64,000 nt of DNA, from positions 1 through 64,000 of the forward strand of contig NZ_RDFA01000010.1 in NCBI RefSeq assembly GCF_004118325.1, read 5' to 3'. The DNA is from Halorientalis pallida (lineage in GTDB: Archaea > Halobacteriota > Halobacteria > Halobacteriales > Haloarculaceae). The translations under genes were made by a program, and so were the position numbers. The notes below the pieces were generated by a model that made no database searches, was not told the origin of the DNA, and saw nothing but the letters and a program-made list of their open reading frames with translations. Positions 28,763 to 40,036 of the stretch are shown piece by piece (positions within the stretch are counted from its first letter, which is position 1; every line of letters starts with the position of its first letter).

Positions 28763-29842
28763 CTACCCGAACAGCTTGCGCAGTTGCTCACGGGAGAACA
28801 GCGTCGTCGGCCGATCCATGTGGACGGCGATCTCGCCCGAGAGCGCCCGCATGCCGGCGCGCTGGATCGGCGCCGGGACCGAGTAGCCGGCTCGAACCAG
28901 TTTCCCGAGCCGGATCTCGGTCCGCAGGGCCGCCCGCCAGGCGTCCTCGTAGTCGCCCAGCGTCCCCGGATCTGCGGGGTCGATCTCCCGGGCGGCGTGG
29001 TCGGCGGCCGTCATGCCGTAGAGGATGCCGCCACCGGTGAACGGCTTGGTCTGTGCGGCCGCGTCGCCCAGCAGGAAACTCCGCCGGCCCGTCACTCTGG
29101 GCGGCGGACCGATCGGGATGAGCCCCGAACATCGTCGGTCGGTCTCGACGCCGTACGCGTCGGTGAACTCCTCGAATCGCGCCCGCACGTCGTCGCCCGG
29201 TGGCACGGCCAGCCCGTACTCGACGCCGGCCTCGCCGCGAGGGATGCGCCACGCGAAGAAGTCGGGCACCGTGAGGTGGACGTCGACGAAGTCGTCGTGG
29301 TCGGGTTCGTCGGTGAACCCGAGGACGCCGTGGAGCAACTCCTCGGGGTCGGGGAGGTCCAGCTCCGAGCGGACGCGGGACTTCGGCCCGTCCGCGCCGG
29401 CGACCATGCGGGCCACGTAGGTGTCGGTGCTGTCCGGCCCGCGCGCCCGAACCTGCACGGTGTCCCGGCCCTCGGTCACGTCGACGACCGTGTGTTCCTC
29501 CCGGACGTCGGCGCCGGCGTCCCGGGCGGCTTCCGCCAGTGTCCGGTCCAGCCCGACCCGGTCGATGACGTTCGAGATCACCTCGTCCTTGTAGAAGGGG
29601 TAGCTCTCGCTGTCGGGACCACCCGTGTGAAAGCGCGCGCCGTACACCTCGTTCTGGAGGAGTTCCTCACGGGCGCCCGGCGGGGTGAACTCCCAGACAT
29701 CCGTGCTGACGTGGCCCGAACAGGCCAGGGGCTCGCCGATCCGCCCCTGTTCGAAGACGAGGACGTCGGCCCCGTTCGCGGCGGCCCGGCGCGCGAACCG
29801 CGAGCCCGCCGGTCCGGCTCCCACCACCACGAAGTCGTACAT
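28763..29842 (-). CDS. Geranylgeranyl reductase family flavoprotein
   Basis: The protein has 359 residues from MYDFVVVGAGPAGSR, the FAD-binding Rossmann start (GxGPAG). The GDAA motif of FAD enzymes occurs as LLGDAAAQTKPFTGGGI. This family saturates isoprenoid chains of archaeal lipids, menaquinone or related prenyls. The exact substrate is not readable. Upstream ATG 29869 is possible but adds only MGVGGHRTN. Confidence 0.9.
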   Translation of the reverse strand: MYDFVVVGAGPAGSRFARRAAANGADVLVFEQGRIGEPLACSGHVSTDVWEFTPPGAREELLQNEVYGARFHTGGPDSESYPFYKDEVISNVIDRVGLDRTLAEAARDAGADVREEHTVVDVTEGRDTVQVRARGPDSTDTYVARMVAGADGPKSRVRSELDLPDPEELLHGVLGFTDEPDHDDFVDVHLTVPDFFAWRIPRGEAGVEYGLAVPPGDDVRARFEEFTDAYGVETDRRCSGLIPIGPPPRVTGRRSFLLGDAAAQTKPFTGGGILYGMTAADHAAREIDPADPGTLGDYEDAWRAALRTEIRLGKLVRAGYSVPAPIQRAGMRALSGEIAVHMDRPTTLFSREQLRKLFG

Positions 29843-29975
29843 GTTTGTTCGATGCCCGCCGACGCCCATATACCTTCTCGGTCGCGTCCGAGAATTTATA
29901 TCGCGGAACGGAACCAGCCCCGTCCGTGTCCTGACCCTCGCCGTGGCACGGTCTGCCGTCGCGCGACCACCCGTG

Positions 29976-31766
29976 TCACGACCGGCCGCGGTCGCCTGTT
30001 CGCCAACCCCCGTCGGTGACGACTGTGTCGACGTTGCCGAAGACGAAGCGGGTGCCCTCGTCGTACTCGCGATCCAGCCTGACGGTCCAGCCGTGGGACT
30101 CGGCCATCGTCCGGACGATGGAGAGCCCCAGCCCCGTGCCGTCGCCGCTGGTCGTGTAGCCGTACTCGAAGATGTCGTCCGCGTGTTCGTCTGGGATGCC
30201 GGGGCCGTCGTCGGCGACGTAGAAGCCGTCGGCAGTGGCCCCGACCTCGACGGCCACGTCGTCCGGTCCGTGTTCCACGGCGTTGCGGAAGACGTTCTCG
30301 AAGATGGTGAGGAGTTTGCTTCGCTCGGCCTGCAGCGTGCGGTCGTCGGCCACGGTCAGCGTCGCGCCGTCGGTGTCGACGTTCGCCCAGGCGTCCCTGG
30401 CGGTGTCTTCGAGGCCGACGGATCCGGTTTCCTCGACGGTCTTGCCCTCGCGGGCGAGGGTGAGGATGTCCTCGACGATGTCTTCCATCCGGTCCAGCGA
30501 GTCCTGCGTCGAGGTGATCCGCCCCTCGGCACGATCACGGTGTTCGGGCGTCACGTCCCACTCGTCGAGTTCCAGCGCGAGCGCCTCCGTCTGCCCGCTG
30601 GCGACCGTGATCGGGTTGCGGAGGTCGTGGGAGATGGTGGTCGCGACCTGATCGAGGCGTTCGTTCTGCTTCTGGAGCTGCCAGCGTGACTGTTCGAGAT
30701 CCGTCACGTCCCGAAACAGGATAGCGTACCAGCCGACTGCACCGGACCGACCGCGGGTGATCGGCGTCGTCGTGACCGAGTAGTGGTGTTCGGTCCCGTC
30801 ACGCGCGAGCGTGATGCGATCGGCCGTCGCCCTGCCACCGTCCATCGGCAGGTCGATCCGGTCGGCGAGCGACGGGAACGCCGCGGCGAAGGGTGCCCCC
30901 TTCTTCTCGGGGAGGGCCGGCCACGTGTTCAGCGCCGCGGCGTTGTAGTCGACGAGTCGCCGATCGTCGTCCAGGACGAGCACCGGATCGGTGAGATGTT
31001 CGACGACGGCGTTGCGCGCGACGGGTAACACGTCGAGCAGGTCGAACCGGAACAGTCCGAACGTCGAGAAGACGACGTACGGGAGCGCGCCGAACGTCGC
31101 GTGGTGTAGCCCGTCGGCCGGAAGGAGACCGGCCTGCCCCAGCAGTTCTGCGACCCCGATGGACAGTCCGCCGAGCAGGATCAACAGCACCTGCGTCCCC
31201 GATCCGGTACCCGTCGCCAGCAGATAGTTCGTCAGGACGAACCAGCTGTAGCCGATCAGCCCCAGCAAGACGGTGAGGATGACCACTAGACCGATCCCGT
31301 GCTCGATGACGACGTACGGGAAGGGGTCGGTCACGACGACGAGATCGGTCCACAGCAGGTTCGTGACGTCGAGGAAGTTCAGCGGTGCCAGGACGAGCAT
31401 ACTCCCCATCACGCCGACCAGTGCGGCCTGAACGCTCCGTCGTTCGTGGAACTCCCGGCCGGTGTAGACCGAGACGAAGACGATGTACATCGCGAACGAC
31501 GCGAACAGCAACAGCGCCTCCACGATGGCCACGAACCGCTGGAGATGAGCGTCGCGAAGCAGGAGGTGCAGGAAGGTACTGGCCATCCACAGCCCACCGA
31601 CACCGAGGACGCCGACGAACCACTTGGCGCCCCGACGCTCCCAGCGATTCGAGTAGATCCAGTAGAGCAGCGACGAGCCCGTGACAAGCGTCACTATCGG
31701 CCAAACGAGATACGCGAGCCACACCACCGACGATCCCACAATGTCTGTACGTCGGTGATCCGCCAC
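29976..31766 (-). CDS. Membrane histidine kinase, tandem copy 1
   Basis: The protein has 596 residues (GTG start; an alternative GTG at 31739 would align better with copy 2). The N-terminal about 230 residues form a seven-helix membrane sensor (PF16927-type), then a PAS domain (about 245-350), an H box TISHDLRNPI with phospho-acceptor His at about 380, and a HATPase domain with ENVFRNAVEHGPDD (N box), DDGPGIPDEH (G1) and TGLGLSIVRT (G2). No response regulator is adjacent; haloarchaeal kinases of this form are often orphan. Part of a tandem of three paralogues. Confidence 0.93.
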   Translation of the reverse strand: MADHRRTDIVGSSVVWLAYLVWPIVTLVTGSSLLYWIYSNRWERRGAKWFVGVLGVGGLWMASTFLHLLLRDAHLQRFVAIVEALLLFASFAMYIVFVSVYTGREFHERRSVQAALVGVMGSMLVLAPLNFLDVTNLLWTDLVVVTDPFPYVVIEHGIGLVVILTVLLGLIGYSWFVLTNYLLATGTGSGTQVLLILLGGLSIGVAELLGQAGLLPADGLHHATFGALPYVVFSTFGLFRFDLLDVLPVARNAVVEHLTDPVLVLDDDRRLVDYNAAALNTWPALPEKKGAPFAAAFPSLADRIDLPMDGGRATADRITLARDGTEHHYSVTTTPITRGRSGAVGWYAILFRDVTDLEQSRWQLQKQNERLDQVATTISHDLRNPITVASGQTEALALELDEWDVTPEHRDRAEGRITSTQDSLDRMEDIVEDILTLAREGKTVEETGSVGLEDTARDAWANVDTDGATLTVADDRTLQAERSKLLTIFENVFRNAVEHGPDDVAVEVGATADGFYVADDGPGIPDEHADDIFEYGYTTSGDGTGLGLSIVRTMAESHGWTVRLDREYDEGTRFVFGNVDTVVTDGGWRTGDRGRS

Positions 31767-31823
31767 ATCAAACCCCGATCGATATCAGCACGTGATAACG
31801 CGGCCCACGATCCGGCTCGGGCG

Positions 31824-33575
31824 TCACCCCCTCGGCTCCGCCATCGTCGGTTCGCCCCAGCGCTCGCCGTCGAGGCCGCCGAAGACGAGGCGGCTTCCGC
31901 CGTCGTAGCCGGTGTCGTGCTCGACGGTCCAGCCGTGGGACTCGGCCATCGTCCGCACGATAGAGAGCCCCAGCCCCGTGCCACCTTCACTGGTCGTGTA
32001 GCCGTAGTCGAAGACGCTGTCCGCGTGTTCGTCGGGGATGCCGGGGCCGTCGTCGGCGACGTAGAACCCGTCTGACGTGGGGCCCACGTCGACAGCCACG
32101 TCGGCGGGTCCGTGATCGATCGCGTTGCGGAAGACGTTCTCGAAGATGGTGAGGAGTTTGCTCCGGTCGGCCTGCAGCGTGCGATCGTCGACGACGGTCA
32201 GTGTGGCCGCCTTCGTGTCGACGTTCGCCCAGGCGTCCCTGGCGGTGTCTCCGAGGCCGACGGGTTCGGTCTCCTCGACGGTCTTGCCTTCGCGGGCGAT
32301 GGTGAGGATATCGTCGATGATGTCCTGCATCCGCCCGGTTGCGTCCTCGACGCTCTCGACGTCGTCCCTGAGTTGCTCGCGTGCCGTGGCGTCGACGTCG
32401 AGGTCGTCGATACGAGTCTCCATCAGTTCCAGACGCCCGGTCGTCACGTTGATCGGATTGCGGAGGTCGTGGGAGATCGTCGAAGCGACCTGATCGAGCC
32501 GTTCGTTCTGCTTCTGGAGTTGCCAGCGGGACTGTTCGAGTTCCGTGATGTCACGCAGGAGGATCGAGTACCAGCCGGTCCCTTCCTCGCCGCCTTTCGA
32601 CACCGCCGAGACGGTGACCGAGTAGTGCCGGTCCTGCCCGTCGTAGGGCAAGGAGAGCTGTCGTCTCGTGTCCTCGTCCGGCGGCATGGCGATGGCGTCC
32701 GACAGCGCCGGGCAGACCCGATCGAAGGCGGCGGGCACGTCGTCGACGATTCCGGGCCAGACGTGCGTGGCGGCCTCGTTGACGTCGACGACGCGCTGGC
32801 GACCGTCGACGACCAGCACGGGGTCCCTGAGATCCTCGATGACGGTGTTGCGCGCCACCGGTTTCACGTCGAGCAGGCCGAAGCGAAACAGCGAGACGGC
32901 CGTCAGCAGGTAGAAGGGAAGCAACCCGTACGACGCGTGACTGAATCGGAGGGGAAACACGGACGTGTACTGACTGAGGGCGTCCAGTGCCATGATCGAC
33001 AGTGCACCGACGATGAACATCGTCAGTTGCGTCCCGGACTCCCGGCGTGTGGCGAGCAGGTGCGTCGCCATCCGGTAGATGCCGTACCCCGCCGGCACCT
33101 GGATCAGGACGATGATCGCCGCGAACACCGGACCGCGCTCGACCGCGAGGTGTGGGAACGGCTCCGCGACGGGTGTGAAGTCGGCAAACAGGAGCTGGTG
33201 GGTCCCGTTCGTCGGCGCGAGGAGCAGGAACACGACGATGGCCGCGCCGAACAGCCCCTGGACCGCTCTGTTCCGGTGGAGGTCGTTCCCGGTGTACGTG
33301 GAGACGAAGGCCACGAACGCACCGACGGTCAGGATCGCCCCGAACGCCGAAAGCGTGTAGCTGATACGTCTGAGTCCCTCGCCGATCGGCAGGAGAAACG
33401 GGACGAAAAAGAGCGCGAACAGCAGCCCGGTCCCGAGCATCCCGATGAACCACCGGGCACCGTCGCGGTCCCACTGTCGCGTGTACACCCAGTAGGCGAT
33501 GAACGTCTGCGTGAGGACCGTCACGACGTGGATGCCGACGTAGACCGCCCAGAGCCCGATCCGACTCTCCGCCAT
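31824..33575 (-). CDS. Membrane histidine kinase, tandem copy 2
   Basis: The protein has 583 residues; an ATG start is used since the upstream start is TTG. Domain order is the same as copy 1: seven-helix sensor, PAS, H box TISHDLRNPI with His about 369, and an intact HATPase with NVFRNAIDHGPAD, DDGPGIPDEH and TGLGLSIVRT. The kinase core is close to copy 1 while the sensor region has diverged, suggesting different inputs. It is separated from copy 1 by about 58 bp. Confidence 0.93.
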   Translation of the reverse strand: MAESRIGLWAVYVGIHVVTVLTQTFIAYWVYTRQWDRDGARWFIGMLGTGLLFALFFVPFLLPIGEGLRRISYTLSAFGAILTVGAFVAFVSTYTGNDLHRNRAVQGLFGAAIVVFLLLAPTNGTHQLLFADFTPVAEPFPHLAVERGPVFAAIIVLIQVPAGYGIYRMATHLLATRRESGTQLTMFIVGALSIMALDALSQYTSVFPLRFSHASYGLLPFYLLTAVSLFRFGLLDVKPVARNTVIEDLRDPVLVVDGRQRVVDVNEAATHVWPGIVDDVPAAFDRVCPALSDAIAMPPDEDTRRQLSLPYDGQDRHYSVTVSAVSKGGEEGTGWYSILLRDITELEQSRWQLQKQNERLDQVASTISHDLRNPINVTTGRLELMETRIDDLDVDATAREQLRDDVESVEDATGRMQDIIDDILTIAREGKTVEETEPVGLGDTARDAWANVDTKAATLTVVDDRTLQADRSKLLTIFENVFRNAIDHGPADVAVDVGPTSDGFYVADDGPGIPDEHADSVFDYGYTTSEGGTGLGLSIVRTMAESHGWTVEHDTGYDGGSRLVFGGLDGERWGEPTMAEPRG

Positions 33576-33662
33576 GGCTCGGTATTCGGGACTGAGGCGC
33601 TTCAAGTATTGCCCCAGTTCTCATCGCTGAAAAACGGTGGATCGCCCCGTCTGCGGGCACTG

Positions 33663-35154
33663 TTACGTCACCAGCACACTCTCTTCGTCCGTGACCGGAC
33701 CGAGACCCGTATCGACGTTACCGAAGACGAACCGGGTCCCGCCGTCGTACTCGGCGTCGTGTTCGACGGTCCAGCCGTGGGACTCGGCCATCGTCCGTCC
33801 TCAGCGTCGCCTGCTTCGTATCGACTGTGGCCCAGGCGTCCCTGGCGGTGTCCTCGAGGCTGACGGCTTCGGTCTCCTCGACGGTCGTGCCCTCTCGGGC
33901 GATGGTGAGGACGTCGTCGACGATGGCCCGCATCCGCTCGGTGGCGACCTCGACGCTCTGTAACTGCTCCAGAACTGCCTCCCGGAGTTCGTCGGCTACG
34001 TCTGCCTCGTCGAGTCGCACCGCCGCAAGTTCGACGTTCCCGTCCACGACACTGATCGGGTTCCGGAGGTCGTGGGAGATGGTCGAGGCGACCTGATCGA
34101 GCCGGTCGTTCTGCTTTTCCAGTTGCCAGCGGGACTGTTCGAGTCCCGCGATGTCCCGCAACAGAATCGAGTGCCAGGCGATGCCGCCATCGCGACGACG
34201 CGAGGCTCCCGAGACACTCACCGAGTAGTGTCGAACCCCGTCGTCGGACTGTAGCGAGGTTCGCTCGGCCGATCCCTCGTCGGTCGGAGGCAGCGTGAGT
34301 CTATCGGCGAGTTCGCCACTGGCCTCGGCCAGCGGCCGGCCGACGCCGTGCTCGGTCTCCCGCCACACGCGGGTCGCCGCGGCGCTGTAGTCTGCGAGAC
34401 TGCTGTCGTCGTCGAGCACCAGCACCGGACCTCGGAGGTCCTGGACGACGGCGCTCCGAGCCACGGGTTTCATCTCGAACAGCCGGAACCTGAACAGCGC
34501 GAAGGCGACGAGGACGCTGAACGGCACGGCCCCGTAGCTGGCGTGGTTCATCCCCTCGGCCGGTGCCAGGTCACCGAGTGCGATGGCACTCGCGACCGAC
34601 AGCGATCCGAGGATGAGCAACACCAGTTGCAGTCCGCTCCGGCACGGCGTCGACAACGGGTACCGCGTCAGCGCGACCCGCGCGTACCCCGTGAGGACGA
34701 CGAGGAGGATCGCCGGCCCGGCGTAGAGGGTGCCGGGTTCGACGGCGACGTATCTCAGCGTCCCGGACACGTACTCTACCTCCCGGCAGACGATGCCTCT
34801 GATGGGCTCGGAGAACGTCGGGAGCTAGACGATGCCCACGGCGACGCCCATCAGCACCCGGACCTCCAGCCGCCGGTGAAAGTCCGCCCGCGAGTACCGG
34901 GACGCGAATACCACGTACGTTAGTACCGACAGAATGCCCACCTTGCCGGACACGATCGACCCGATCCACTCGACCGTCCGGTCGGCCGACAGGAGGTGCG
35001 CCAGGTGAAAGCCCATCCAGAGGATGCCGAGAACCAGCGTCGCGACGAACCACCTCCTACCACGGGTCCCCCTGTGTCGCGTGTAAACCCAGTAGCTCAC
35101 GGCCGCGTTGATGGCGATGGTCGCCACTGGAATCCCCACGTACGCGGGCCACAC
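33663..35154 (-). pseudogene. Histidine kinase pseudogene, tandem copy 3
   Basis: The gene begins MWPAYVGIPV (ATG at 35154), matching MAESRIGLWAVYVGIHV of copy 2. An in-frame TAG at 34825-34827 interrupts the sensor (VGIV-stop-LPTFSEP), and the same frame resumes. The PAS and H box (TISHDLRNPI) are intact, but the HATPase is cut: after DTKQATL the sequence jumps to the last strand-helix (MAESHGWTV, in another frame), deleting N, G1 and G2 boxes. The frameshifted C-terminus runs to TAA at 33663. It cannot make an active kinase. Confidence 0.88.
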
Positions 35155-35248
35155 TGGGTCCGTTCGGTCGCAGTGTCGGTCCCGACTGTAAGGGATCTCT
35201 CCCCGTTTCGGAGCCCGAAACCCGGGGCAGGAGCCCGACTGGGCCGGA

Positions 35249-38233
35249 CTAATCGTCTCCGGTCGCTTCCGCGTCGCCCTCGGTGACCGCCGGTTCTCGG
35301 TCGCTCCGTGGCCCTTCCAGTTCGACCGCAGGCAACAGGTCGCGCAGGTACCGCCCGGTGTGGGACGCTTCGGTGCGGGCGACCTGTTCGGGCGTGCCGG
35401 TGGCGACGACTTCGCCGCCGTTCTCGCCGCCCTCGGGCCCGAGGTCGACGATGTGATCGGCGTTTTTCACCAGGTCGAGTTCGTGCTCGATCACGACCAC
35501 GGTGTTGCCGTCGTCGGTCAACCGGTGGAGCACGTCGATCAGCCGCCGCTCGTCCTCGGGATGGAGCCCCGTGGTCGGCTCGTCCAGCAGGTACAGCGTC
35601 TCGCCGCTGTCTTTCTTCCCGAGTTCCTCCGCGAGTTTCACCCGCTGGGCCTCCCCGCCCGAGAGCGTCGTCGAGGGTTGACCGAGTCGCATGTATCCCA
35701 GCCCCACGTCCTTCAGCAGTTTCAGCCGCCGGCGGATCTGCGGGTGGCTCTCGAAGAAGTCGTAGGCCTCGGCGACGCTCATCGACAGGACGTCCGCGAT
35801 GGTCTCGCCCTTGTAGGTCACGTCCAGCGTCTCGTCGTTGTAGCGGGCCCCACCACACTCCTCGCAGGGCACCTGCACGTCGGAGAGGAAGTTCATGTCG
35901 ATCTTGACGGTGCCCTGCCCGCCACACTCCTCACACCGGCCGCCCTTGACGTTGAAGGAGAACCGCCCCTTCTCGTAGCCGCGCTGTTTCGCGAGTTTCG
36001 TGTCGGCGAACAGCTCCCGGATGTGGTCGAAGACGTTGGTGTACGTCGCCGGGTTCGAGCGCGGCGTCCGTCCGATGGGCGACTGGTCGATCAGCCGGAC
36101 GGTCTCGATCTGATCCAGTCCGTCGATGTCGTCGTGCTCGCCGGGGTCGACGGACGTGTTGTCGTTCATCTCGCGGGCCAGTCCCTTGTAGAGTACGTCG
36201 TGCATCAGCGTGGACTTGCCCGACCCGGAGACGCCCGCGATGGCCGTGAAACAGCCGACGGGCAGGTCGACGTCCACGTCGTCGAGGTTGTGCTGGCGCG
36301 CCCCCCGGATCGTAACCGTCCCGTCGGGCTCGCGCCGCTCCGCGGGCACGTCGATGAACCGGTCGCCGTCGAGGTAGTCGCCGGTGATCGAGTCCGCGCA
36401 GTCCTTGACCTCCTCGACGGAGCCGTTGACGACGACCTCGCCGCCCTGCTTGCCAGGGCCCGGACCCATGTCGATGATCCGGTCGGCCCGCCGCATCGTC
36501 TCCGTGTCGTGTTCGACCACGAGCAGGGTGTTCCCGAGGTCCCGCAACTCTTCGAGCGTGTTCAGCAGGCGGTCGTTGTCCCGCTGGTGGAGCCCGATGG
36601 ATGGCTCGTCGAGCACGTACAGCACGCCGACCAGCCCGGACCCGATCTGTGTGGCCAGCCGGATGCGCTGGCTCTCACCGCCGGACAGGGTGGAGGCTTC
36701 CCGGTCCAGCGTCAGGTACTCCAGGCCGACCTCGCACATGAACCCGAGGCGGGCGCGGATCTCCTTGAGGATCTCTTCTGCGATCTTCGTGTCTCGCTCG
36801 TCCAGCCCGTCTTCCATCCCCTCGAAGTGATCGAGGGCGTCGCCGATGGACATGCGGTTGACCGCGGTGATGCTCGTGTCGGCCACGAGGACGGCGCGGG
36901 ACTCGGCCTTCAGCCGGGTTCCCTCACAGGCCGGGCAGGTGGTGACGGCCATGTACTCCTCGATGTGTTCGCGGGCGCGGTCGCTGTCGGTCTCGACGTG
37001 GCGCCGCTCCAGGTTGTTGATGACGCCCTCGAACCGCTCGGTCTTCTCGCGGGTGCCGTTCTTGGTCGTCCACTCGAAGTGCACGAGGCCGTCGGTCCCG
37101 TAGAGGAACTGCCGCTGGATCGACTCGTCGAGGTCCTCGAACGGCGTGTCCAGCGAGACGTCGAAGTGTTCGGCCACGTTGTCCAGCTGTCGGGAGTAGT
37201 AGGTCCGGTTGTAGCTCCAGGGCTCGAAGACGTGCTTGAGTGGCTTCGAAGGGTCCTGGATCACCAGGTCCTCGCTGACCTCCTTGGTCGAGCCGATCCC
37301 CTCACACTCCGGACACGCGCCGTGGGGGGAGTTGAACGAGAAGCTACGCGTCTCGATCTCGGAGATGTCGATGCCACAGTGCGTGCAGGCCAGGTCTTCG
37401 GAGAACTCGACGACGAGGCGGTCCTCGGCGCTGGCGTCGTCCGCGTCGCCATCTGCCAGATCGCCCGTCGAGCGTGCACTCGCGCCGCCGAGTTCGGCGT
37501 CCGCCGGCGGATCCGGCAGGATCACCTTGAGGACGCCCTCGCCCTCCTCGAGGGCGGTCTCGACGGAGTCGGTGATCCGCGAGCGGGCCTCGTCGCTGAC
37601 TTTCACGCGGTCGACCACCACGTCGACGGTGTGGTCGTAGTTCTCGTCGAGGTCCGGGCGATCCATCGTCAGGTCGAAGCTCTCGCCGTCGACCTCGACG
37701 CGGGCGTACCCCTCGGAGACGAGGTCGTCGAACAGGTCCTCGAAGGCACCCTTCTGGTCGCGGACGACGGGCGCGGCGATCTTCGCGCGGGTCCCCTCCG
37801 GCAGGTCGAGAATCCGGGAGACCATGTTCTGGGCGCTCTGCTCGCCGACTTCACGGCCACACTCCGGGCAGTGGGGCGTACCGACGCGGGCGTAGAGGAG
37901 GCGCAGATAGTCGTGGAGTTCGGTGACGGTCCCGACCGTCGAGCGCGGGTTGTTGGCGGCGTTTTTCTGATCGATGGAGATGGCGGGCGAGAGGCCCTCG
38001 ACGTTCTCGACCTGGGGTTTGTCCATCTGACCCAGGAAGTTGCGGGCGTAGGCGCTGAGTGACTCGATGTAGCGCCGCTGGCCCTCTGCGTAGATCGTCT
38101 CGAACGCCAGCGAGGACTTTCCCGACCCCGACAGCCCCGTCACGACCGTCAACTCCTCCCGCGGGATCGTCACGTCGACGTCCTTGAGGTTGTGTTCCTC
38201 GGCCCCGCGGACCTCGATGTGCTCTCTGGTCAT
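35249..38233 (-). CDS. uvrA: Excinuclease ABC subunit A
   Basis: The protein has 994 residues, full length. Two ABC modules each have Walker A ([18 protein letters not shown]) and the LSGG signature; zinc fingers are visible as [18 protein letters not shown] and CEECGGQGT. It is the damage-recognition ATPase of nucleotide excision repair. uvrB/uvrC are not in this window. The Gly/Ser-rich insertion near residues 255-280 with an acidic linker is a haloarchaeal-type feature. Confidence 0.97.
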   Translation of the reverse strand: MTREHIEVRGAEEHNLKDVDVTIPREELTVVTGLSGSGKSSLAFETIYAEGQRRYIESLSAYARNFLGQMDKPQVENVEGLSPAISIDQKNAANNPRSTVGTVTELHDYLRLLYARVGTPHCPECGREVGEQSAQNMVSRILDLPEGTRAKIAAPVVRDQKGAFEDLFDDLVSEGYARVEVDGESFDLTMDRPDLDENYDHTVDVVVDRVKVSDEARSRITDSVETALEEGEGVLKVILPDPPADAELGGASARSTGDLADGDADDASAEDRLVVEFSEDLACTHCGIDISEIETRSFSFNSPHGACPECEGIGSTKEVSEDLVIQDPSKPLKHVFEPWSYNRTYYSRQLDNVAEHFDVSLDTPFEDLDESIQRQFLYGTDGLVHFEWTTKNGTREKTERFEGVINNLERRHVETDSDRAREHIEEYMAVTTCPACEGTRLKAESRAVLVADTSITAVNRMSIGDALDHFEGMEDGLDERDTKIAEEILKEIRARLGFMCEVGLEYLTLDREASTLSGGESQRIRLATQIGSGLVGVLYVLDEPSIGLHQRDNDRLLNTLEELRDLGNTLLVVEHDTETMRRADRIIDMGPGPGKQGGEVVVNGSVEEVKDCADSITGDYLDGDRFIDVPAERREPDGTVTIRGARQHNLDDVDVDLPVGCFTAIAGVSGSGKSTLMHDVLYKGLAREMNDNTSVDPGEHDDIDGLDQIETVRLIDQSPIGRTPRSNPATYTNVFDHIRELFADTKLAKQRGYEKGRFSFNVKGGRCEECGGQGTVKIDMNFLSDVQVPCEECGGARYNDETLDVTYKGETIADVLSMSVAEAYDFFESHPQIRRRLKLLKDVGLGYMRLGQPSTTLSGGEAQRVKLAEELGKKDSGETLYLLDEPTTGLHPEDERRLIDVLHRLTDDGNTVVVIEHELDLVKNADHIVDLGPEGGENGGEVVATGTPEQVARTEASHTGRYLRDLLPAVELEGPRSDREPAVTEGDAEATGDD

Positions 38234-38339
38234 CTGTGCGCAGTCAAGGACCGGTCCAGTGAAACCCTGTCGGTTCCCGTCAGTAGTTCCCGTGTCACTC
38301 GTCGGAAAAGCTCATGCAGACACGACCTGACGGCGGGAT

Positions 38340-38921
38340 ATGGCGATCTCACGCGAGTACGACATCGAGGGGCTGGAGCTCAGCGACGACAGCTACACCG
38401 TCGAACAGAGCCTGATCCGGAACAAGTACGAGGCGATGGATTCGGACGGCGGAGTCGTCCTCCGGGGCAAACAGAAACTGTTCAAACTCAAGGAGTTGTT
38501 CCCGTTCGTCGACGACCAGGGCGAAGACGTCTTCGAGGTCGAGGCCACCGGCATGCTCGACGTGGCCGGAAACTACGTCCTGCGTGACTCCCGGACGGAC
38601 GAGGATCTCGTCGTGCTGGACAACGATTTCTCGATCTTTCGGGACACCTGGACGATTCGGGACGCCGACGACGGACGCGAACTCGCCCGCATCGACTCCC
38701 GGGGTGCCGTGGTCACCCTCGCGCGAAACCTCCTCCCCCTCGGCTGGCTGATTCCCCACGAGTACGAGATCACCGACGCGACCGGAGCCCACGTCGGGAC
38801 CATCGCGGGACAGATCTCGTTGCGGGACCGCTACGAGATCACCGTCGACGACGCGAGCGAGGTCCCCAAAGAGCCCATCGTCGCCGCCGCGATGGTGATC
38901 GACGCGATCCAGGGGAACTGA
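38340..38921 (+). CDS. LURP-one-related/scramblase-family protein
   Basis: The protein has 193 residues. The beta-barrel pattern (TVEQSLIRNKYEA, GKQKLFKLKELFPFVDD, VFEVEATGMLDVAGNYVLRD) matches LURP-one-related proteins, which share the fold of Tubby and scramblase. There is no signal peptide and the protein is probably cytoplasmic or membrane-peripheral. The function in archaea is unknown. Confidence 0.8.
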   Translation: MAISREYDIEGLELSDDSYTVEQSLIRNKYEAMDSDGGVVLRGKQKLFKLKELFPFVDDQGEDVFEVEATGMLDVAGNYVLRDSRTDEDLVVLDNDFSIFRDTWTIRDADDGRELARIDSRGAVVTLARNLLPLGWLIPHEYEITDATGAHVGTIAGQISLRDRYEITVDDASEVPKEPIVAAAMVIDAIQGN

Positions 38922-39083
38922 TGTAGATCTCCCGTTATCGCTCGTGGAAATCGGGATCGGCTGTCAGCAGCCCGCTCCCCGGAAGTATCATCGATGAAAA
39001 CACGTTCTCACTGCCTGTAGCATGCCTTTCCGTGCGCGAACGGTAGCCCCGATTTATTGTGGTCGGTCTCGTTCTCATCAACA

Positions 39084-40031
39084 ATGCCAGCGACAGTCTA
39101 TGCAGTTGCCGGCGGGAAGGGCGGTGTCGGCAAGACGACCACGGCGGCGAACCTCGCGGCGACGTTGCGGGCGACGGGTCGGGAGGTCGTCCTCGTGGAC
39201 GCCGACCTGGCGATGTCGAATCTCCAGGGCATCATCGGCATCGACCACGACCCGACGCTCCACGACGTCCTCGGCGGGAACGCCGACCTCGAAGACGCCA
39301 TCGTCGGCGAGTCGGCCGACGCGCTCGACGCGGCCGGCAGACTCGACGTGCTGCCCGGTGCCAGCGAACTCGACGCCTTCGCGGCCGCCGATCCGAGCGG
39401 GATCACGGACGTCGTCGACGTCCTGGCCGGTCGCTACGACGCCATCGTCCTGGATACCGCCAGCGGCGTCTCCCGGGAGAGCGCCATCCCCATCGAGGCG
39501 GCCGACGAGACAATCGTGATGACGACGCCGGACCGCGCCGCGGTGCTGGACGCCAAAAAGACCGCGGAGTTCGTCCGCGGCCTCGACTGTTCCGTCGCCG
39601 GTGTCGTCGTCTCCCGGACCTGCCAGGGGCTGACCGACGAGGAGATCGTCGACATCGTCGATACCCACCACCTCGCGACGATCCCGGACCTCGACGTGCC
39701 CGACGCCGACCCGCTGATGCCCTACCGCACGCTGGTCGTCCGGTTGCTCATCGGCCACGACGTGGCGACCGACCCCGCGGCGGTGCTGGACATCGAACCC
39801 GGACAGACCCCCCGGATCACCAGCACGCTCGAACCGACGCCCGAGAAACCGACGACGAGCGTCGAGGTGAGTGCTCCGGCGGCGCCGTCCAGCGAGGGCG
39901 ACGTGCCCGCCGAGACGGCGGCCGCCGACAGCGGTGACGAAGCGGTCTCACCGGAGGAGTCGACCGGCGACACCGAGGGCGAGAAACGCGAGGGGCGGCT
40001 CGGGCGGTTCGTCGACGCGATCGGCCGGTAA
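39084..40031 (+). CDS. MinD/ParA-family ATPase
   Basis: The protein has 315 residues from MPATVYAVAGGKGG. The deviant Walker A is GGKGGVGKTTTA (residues about 9-20), followed by DADLAMSNLQGI and the A' region. The C-terminal about 80 residues are a disordered Pro/Ala/Glu/Thr tail with a terminal basic helix (RLGRFVDAIGR) which may act as a membrane-targeting sequence. Haloarchaea have several MinD homologues that position cellular structures. The in-frame ATG at 39057 adds nine residues and is less likely. Confidence 0.9.
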   Translation: MPATVYAVAGGKGGVGKTTTAANLAATLRATGREVVLVDADLAMSNLQGIIGIDHDPTLHDVLGGNADLEDAIVGESADALDAAGRLDVLPGASELDAFAAADPSGITDVVDVLAGRYDAIVLDTASGVSRESAIPIEAADETIVMTTPDRAAVLDAKKTAEFVRGLDCSVAGVVVSRTCQGLTDEEIVDIVDTHHLATIPDLDVPDADPLMPYRTLVVRLLIGHDVATDPAAVLDIEPGQTPRITSTLEPTPEKPTTSVEVSAPAAPSSEGDVPAETAAADSGDEAVSPEESTGDTEGEKREGRLGRFVDAIGR

Positions 40032-40036
40032 CGCTC

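Noticed and set aside
35360-38062. 900-codon plus-strand frame antisense to uvrA
   Set aside because: Shadow of the uvrA gene on the other strand; no domain or start signal.
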